A stretch of 12,891 nucleotides of DNA from Entamoeba invadens IP1. Taxonomy: Eukaryota; Evosea; Mastigamoebida; Endamoebidae. The notes beneath the pieces are model-generated. The model worked only from the letters and a program-made list of their open reading frames with translations, was not told the origin of the DNA and did not search any database. The stretch lies in contig NW_004191835.1 of the NCBI RefSeq assembly GCF_000330505.1, positions 263,134 through 276,024 of the forward strand, given 5' to 3'. The position numbers and the translations under genes are program-made. Every line of letters starts with the position of its first letter. The stretch's first letter is position 1. Shown here piece by piece: positions 9,093 through 12,891 of the stretch.

Positions 9093-9622
9093 TTAAGTGG
9101 CGACAACCATTTCCTTCATCTCTTTGATGGCAACAACATTTCCTCGATATGTTCCTTTGAACACAATCCCAAAGCTTCCTTCTCTGAGTTTTCGTACTTT
9201 TTTCAACTCGTCTGGGTCAAGTGCTGTCGACATTTCTGACGCAAATTTGACTGGAATTTTTATCTCTGATATTTTGCCTTTGTTGATGTTTAAGACTGAA
9301 CAAGTGATGTCAACAGTCTTTTTTTAAGTGTACACAGCGGATGGACAGCAACAGTAAATTCAACAGCACGACCTTTCTTGATACTCACTGGTATGGAAGG
9401 TTTAACATTCAACTCAAACTTTTCCTTGTCATTTTGTGTCGTGAATTGAATTTTCAATAAAGACGTTCTGTCGTTGCCAATCATAAATTTGCATTCGCCG
9501 TCTTTCTGAACTGCAATTTCGCCTTCAAAATGCGTTTTTTGAGTGCCAATATATATGATATCAACTTCTTTCTTTTTTAAATCTTTCAACAAAAATTCGT
9601 TCACAAGAAAATAATGAGACAA
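9093..9622 (-). pseudogene. Truncated, frameshifted TMK-type kinase remnant
   Basis: Two overlapping minus-strand reading frames together form one kinase fragment. The first (9622 down to about 9320) encodes an Ig/MSP-like beta domain (VKPSIPVSIKKGRAVEFTV, then HPLC) comparable to the juxtamembrane domain of the full kinase in this window. The second (about 9325 to 9093) continues with VKFASEMSTALDPDELKKV, then REGSFGIVFKGTYRGNVVAI with the VAIK lysine. The switch lies at a run of seven A residues (9319-9325 on the plus strand as T); one extra base there would make the frame continuous. The fragment then ends at a TAA soon after subdomain II, so catalytic loop, DFG and APE are absent. It also has no signal peptide, Cys-rich ectodomain or membrane helix, and the first frame has no early ATG. 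The homopolymer break could be a sequencing error, but the truncation at both ends makes a pseudogene likely whatever the cause. Confidence 0.78.
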
Positions 9623-9686
9623 ACCAATTCATGTGATTCAAAGACTTTTTCGCTGCAAAAATAGGTAAACAAAAGGCAGTTGAATG

Positions 9687-9876
9687 GTGCAACCCAAAAA
9701 ACTAATTGAGAAAATTTGTGCAACTTTAGTTATAGTTTAGTTATAGTATAATAATTAGAGTAATAGTTTTAAAGAAATTTGTTTGTGTTTTTTATTGTTC
9801 TGTTTTTAAAAAACATATAATTTTTTTACTATAATTATACTATAAACAAAGTTGCACTGACACGTAAAAGTTGCAC
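9687..9876. repeat. MITE-like foldback with imperfect terminal inverted repeats
   Basis: The left arm 9718-9759 and the right arm 9816-9857 are inverted copies that agree at 35 of 42 positions in an ungapped hand alignment, separated by 56 bases. Both begin with GTGCAACTTT. A second, outer pair of the 7-mer GTGCAAC lies at 9687-9693 and, inverted, at 9870-9876. This four-copy arrangement is unlikely to be chance even in AT-rich DNA because the 7-mer has three or more G/C bases. No clear target-site duplication or transposase was found. It lies next to the truncated kinase, so insertion or rearrangement could have helped create the pseudogene. MITE identity is inference. Confidence 0.6.
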
Positions 9877-9929
9877 GGTTTTAAGAATGACTTTAATCTC
9901 CAAAATTCAAAACGATAATATCTGATCAG

Positions 9930-9939
9930 GTATTTAAAG
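9930..9939 (+). promoter_or_regulatory. Perfect match to the Entamoeba TATA-like element, no clear gene behind it
   Basis: GTATTTAAAG matches the known Entamoeba TATA-like consensus GTATTTAAA(G/C) exactly on the plus strand. A transcript starting about 30 bases downstream (near 9965) would cover the short ATG frame at 10058 and the hairpin cluster at 10184-10269. The next sure gene (PARP) starts at 10806, far beyond a normal Entamoeba 5' UTR. It may be a chance match, the promoter of a non-coding RNA or the relic of a lost gene. Confidence 0.4.
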
Positions 9940-10183
9940 AAGAAGATGACACAACTGATCATTAAAAACTAAAAGTTGAAACAACAACAGTTTGTGTTGT
10001 TTTTTTGTTTTTTATAAATCAATATCGAATTAAATAATAAAATTAACATTGAATATTATGACGAAATGTTTAATTTCAGCGGCAGTTGTCGGGGTTGGTA
10101 TTGTTGGAAAAAAATAAATACAGACTAGTTTTTCTCTTTTATCTTAAGAGTTTTTATGTTTGTTTACTAACACCACTCTATGA

Positions 10184-10269
10184 ATTCACACATTTTATCA
10201 ACTGTGTGAATAAAGTTGATAAAATGTCGCGTCAAATTGCGACGAATTGTTTATTACAAACGTTCGTCG
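10184..10269. repeat. Cluster of interleaved inverted repeats
   Basis: A perfect 14-base inverted repeat (10190-10203 with 10214-10227, arm ACATTTTATCAACT) overlaps a second perfect 9-base one (10184-10192 with 10203-10211, arm ATTCACACA). The two share bases and so exclude each other as hairpins. They are followed by GTCGC/GCGAC (10226-10230 with 10239-10243) and CGACGAA/TTCGTCG (10240-10246 with 10263-10269), the latter with an inner TTGT/ACAA pair. A T8 run follows at about 10282-10290. The cluster could be a structured RNA, a protein-binding site or a recombination site; no known family was recognised. Confidence 0.65.
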
Positions 10270-10805
10270 TTTTAGCATTCTGTTTTTTTTCATTGTAAAA
10301 CACTCGAAAATGGTTTGAAATAACAACAATTTGAATATCTAAATGATTTTTTGTTATCATTTGAATATTAATTTTACCAATATCACAAGGATAAAAATCC
10401 ACAAAAAGTTCAAACAACTTTTTTCCTTTTTTTCTGTTTTTTACACACAGCAAAGAATAAAACATTAACTTTTTTAGTTTTTTTCATTTAAAACAGAAAA
10501 AAGAAAGCTTTAATGTGTAAAAAAATTGTTTATAAAATAACAAAAACACCATTATATTTACAAAATAAATAATACTATTAAATGTTACTAAATATTAAAT
10601 ATTTTCTTTTGTGATGATTGTAAAGGTTTGAAATAATGAAATTGGGGCCATATTATCGAATCGATTTGATTTACAATTAAAAACTATGAAATTACCAATC
10701 AATTTCGATTTTAATTGTTTGTTATGATTGTTATTTCAATGACAATATAACAACTTATTAAATTGTTATTTTCAAAATAAAAACTAATTAAATAAGTCAA
10801 ACCTC

Positions 10806-12212
10806 ATGTCATATATTGAAGACGAATTCACGGCTTTTTGTGAAAAAAATGATTCATTCTGTATGTTAGACCATTCGACATCCAAACACGTTTTTCATGT
10901 GTTATACATTCCAGACGATAAAGAATTTACGTTACAATATCCAAATGGTACACCAAGTCAATATGATATCAAAATATCAGGAAAGAAGTATGAGCACGTG
11001 GTTAATCGTACAAAAACAACTTGGTCACTCATACCTCCAACTGATTTGACCGACGCTTTAACTCAAACAGCCAAATTTTTAAAAGAAGAAAAACAACATC
11101 AAGAAGACTTGAAAAATGATCCTTTTCTTAAACGCAAAAATTTGAGCGACCGCCTCGATGCTCAAAGAAAAGTAGCCCTTGAATCGGAAACGCAGATCTT
11201 TGCATTTGATACCGAAATAGCATATCAAAATTTAAAAGAAGATATTATTCAATCGTTCTTTGATGAAAAGAAATTCGGATTTCTCATTCAACCAGTCAAC
11301 GATAATCCATATCATTGGATAGTTTCATATAAAAACTTTAATTCGACATGGGACATATATTCTGATATGGAAAAAATGATGACTTTGTCCGCAAGAGACT
11401 CAATAGAACTTGAATTGGAATTCTCATCGACAATGTTTCCAGTCATCCCACCAAAGTACAATTTTCTTTCGCCAAAATTAACACAAGAATCTTTGAAGAA
11501 AATATTTAAGTCGGGTGCATTTGAAAAGGATGTCTACAACCCACTAACAAAGATAATGTTTTTGACAAATATCAGAAATGTTATTGAAAAGTTTGCACGA
11601 ATCGATTTTGGAAAAAACAACAAAACGATTTCTGACTATCGAAACGAAAATAATATGTATGAGCAACAACTGGCCAAACCACTGTTAGGCCAATTAGTTC
11701 AATTGGGAAAAGATTTTATTGAAAATACAACAACAAGGTATAAAACACAGTATAATGGGTTTCAATTTCAGAAAAGTAATTCAATTCAATTCAACAACTT
11801 TTTGCTGGAAAACAGTTTGTCGTACCAACGCTTCATCAAGTCTATTGAAAAATTCGGGATGGAATCCATCCAAAGTTCTGGCTTCTTTTGTTGGCATGGG
11901 AGTGACGACAACTGTATACAATCGATTTGTAAGAATGGATTTGATCCACATAGAAGAGCGGGACAGGCGTACGGACCAGGTGAATATTTTGCAAAAGAAC
12001 CAGCTACATCGATGGGATATACAAAGGGAAATAATCACTTAATTTTAACATATGTTTTAAGACCTAAGGATAAAAAAATATTGAAAGACACTTCTGGTAT
12101 TTACGTTGTTAATAACCCGACAGATTGGTCATATTCATATTGTTTACCAGTACTTGTGATTACTTTTGGTTTTGGAAAACCAGTCAACTTCTTGGACAAA
12201 TCTATTAATTAA
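10806..12212 (+). CDS. PARP-family ADP-ribosyltransferase with UBE2Q-like UBC domain
   Basis: A 468-residue protein. The C-terminal PARP catalytic domain (about 300-465) has the NAD-binding FCWHGSDDN (His364), a GFDPHRRAGQAYGPGEYFA segment (Tyr394), and the beta strand LPVLVITF (447-454), where polymerising enzymes have Glu. The histidine and tyrosine are present but the glutamate is not, so mono-ADP-ribosylation is more likely than chain formation. Residues about 140-270 look like a ubiquitin-conjugating (UBC) fold: a W-x-V core strand, then FPVIPPKYNFLSP, then a helix ending EKFARIDFG, which resembles the UBE2Q end KARVQFG. At the expected active-site position (SGAFEKD, 236-242) there is no cysteine, so the domain is probably a non-catalytic UEV-like module. 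The first 95 residues may be an RWD-like domain (weak). UBC-PARP fusions are known in fungi and other eukaryotes and in PARP6/8. No zinc fingers, WWE, signal or membrane segment were seen. The start is the first ATG; the gene has no intron. Confidence 0.88.
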   Translation: MSYIEDEFTAFCEKNDSFCMLDHSTSKHVFHVLYIPDDKEFTLQYPNGTPSQYDIKISGKKYEHVVNRTKTTWSLIPPTDLTDALTQTAKFLKEEKQHQEDLKNDPFLKRKNLSDRLDAQRKVALESETQIFAFDTEIAYQNLKEDIIQSFFDEKKFGFLIQPVNDNPYHWIVSYKNFNSTWDIYSDMEKMMTLSARDSIELELEFSSTMFPVIPPKYNFLSPKLTQESLKKIFKSGAFEKDVYNPLTKIMFLTNIRNVIEKFARIDFGKNNKTISDYRNENNMYEQQLAKPLLGQLVQLGKDFIENTTTRYKTQYNGFQFQKSNSIQFNNFLLENSLSYQRFIKSIEKFGMESIQSSGFFCWHGSDDNCIQSICKNGFDPHRRAGQAYGPGEYFAKEPATSMGYTKGNNHLILTYVLRPKDKKILKDTSGIYVVNNPTDWSYSYCLPVLVITFGFGKPVNFLDKSIN

Positions 12213-12891
12213 GTCGTATTATTTTGTTTGAATTGTACCAAAATCTATGATAAAGTCAGTCCAGAAATTTAATGTAAAACCCCCTTTTCATGACCCATCA
12301 ACAACAAGATATAGAGTTTCTAATAAAGATATGTGGATTGTCCACCACAACTAAAATTTCACAACAACACTTTTTTCCTCTCAGTTTATTTTTCAGCTGC
12401 TTCGCTATATATTTCCAGAACATGTACATGAAAAAAATGGGTCATTATAGTTTCTTTTTCTCTTTTTTAAGAGTGTTAACGTGATAGGGTGTATATCCCA
12501 TAGATGCCTAATAGCATTAATTTTCATAATTATTTTTTTAAAAAAATGATGATAATAATAGACAATTTCTAAATTATTTTAATAACAAATATAATTATTT
12601 CTTTGCATAAAACACCGATAACAATATTAATAGAACAATTTCAAATATTTAATTAACAACAACTTTAAAAATTCGATATTTTTGACAATGATCTTTGAAT
12701 GTTTTTTGTCGTTTTTCAATTTGTAAAAATTGGCTCATTTTAACTATTTTTTCGGGAAACACTAGCATTTCTTGAGTAATGCAAACTATTTTTGTAAAAA
12801 ACTGAAAACAGTACTACTATTATGACAACGATAATTAGAGAGTTTTTAACGAGCAATCAACATGTTTAGAATTATTAATTCAATCGTTCGC
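12213..12891. other. AT-rich 3' flank of the PARP gene
   Basis: No gene is supported. The PARP stop lies inside TTAATTAAG, which resembles the Entamoeba poly(A) signal TAATT. Further along there is a short hairpin GTGGA/TCCAC (12333-12337 with 12341-12345), two small stems at about 12487-12515 (GGG...CCC and ATGC/GCAT), and a 16-base perfect palindrome of T7A7 flanked by A and T (12532-12547). None matches a known element. A 64-codon ATG frame (12290-12484) has low-complexity composition and is not called. Confidence 0.5.

Larger units (their letters stand above)
9623..10805. other. Long non-coding stretch with structured elements, upstream of the PARP gene
   Basis: No convincing gene is present. 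It contains a MITE-like foldback (9687-9876), a perfect GTATTTAAAG TATA-like element (9930-9939), an interleaved hairpin cluster (10184-10269) and a promoter-proximal AT-rich tract above the PARP start at 10806. A very short open frame at 10058-10117 starts with ATG and encodes a hydrophobic 19-residue peptide (MTKCLISAAVVGVGIVGKK), which is too short to call. Another open frame near 10086-10298 lacks a suitable ATG and overlaps the hairpins, so it is not called. Confidence 0.55.

Noticed and set aside
10086..10298. 70-codon plus-strand open frame over the hairpin cluster
   Set aside because: The first ATG in frame is late (about 10224), the rest would need a non-standard start, and the inverted repeats explain the sequence better.
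12290..12484. 64-codon plus-strand frame after the PARP gene
   Set aside because: Low-complexity, Phe/Ser-rich composition typical of translated T-rich spacer; no domain and no promoter elements.
1..12891. tRNA, rRNA or CRISPR array
   Set aside because: No cloverleaf, no A/B-box pair, no conserved rRNA segment and no regularly spaced direct repeats were found; tRNA arrays typical of Entamoeba are not in this window.

Overview
The window looks like nuclear DNA of an Entamoeba species. Reasons visible in the sequence: very AT-rich DNA, intron-less protein genes, a Cys-rich receptor kinase of the amoebic transmembrane kinase (TMK) type, a BspA-like leucine-rich-repeat protein, a NifU-type Fe-S scaffold (the unusual bacterial-type system known in Entamoeba), and Entamoeba-like core promoter elements (GAAC and an AAATTCA initiator) a few bases upstream of a start codon. 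The long intergenic gaps (0.6-1.2 kb) would suit a larger genome such as E. invadens better than E. histolytica, but the species is inference. Layout: 1-633 is the 3' flank of the first gene and carries a GC-rich palindromic island. 634-5115 (minus) encodes a 1493-residue transmembrane kinase. 5717-6733 (minus) encodes a 338-residue BspA-like LRR protein. 7354-8277 (minus) encodes a divergent, very Cys-rich NifU-like protein. 9093-9622 (minus) is a truncated, frameshifted remnant of a TMK-type kinase. 9687-9876 is a MITE-like foldback element, and 10184-10269 a cluster of overlapping inverted repeats. 10806-12212 (plus) encodes a PARP-family ADP-ribosyltransferase with an N-terminal UBE2Q-like UBC domain that lacks the catalytic cysteine. 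12213-12891 is AT-rich flank. The genes do not form an operon or an obvious pathway; they are separate eukaryotic transcription units. The kinase is probably a surface receptor, the LRR protein a member of a large amoebic family of unclear role, the NifU-like protein a cytosolic Fe-S assembly or metal-binding protein, and the PARP a likely mono-ADP-ribosyltransferase with a ubiquitin-system link. The most interesting items are the PARP/UBC architecture, the NifU-like protein with a lost scaffold cysteine, and the three structured non-coding elements. All alignments were done by eye, and family assignments rest on motifs recalled from knowledge, not on a search.
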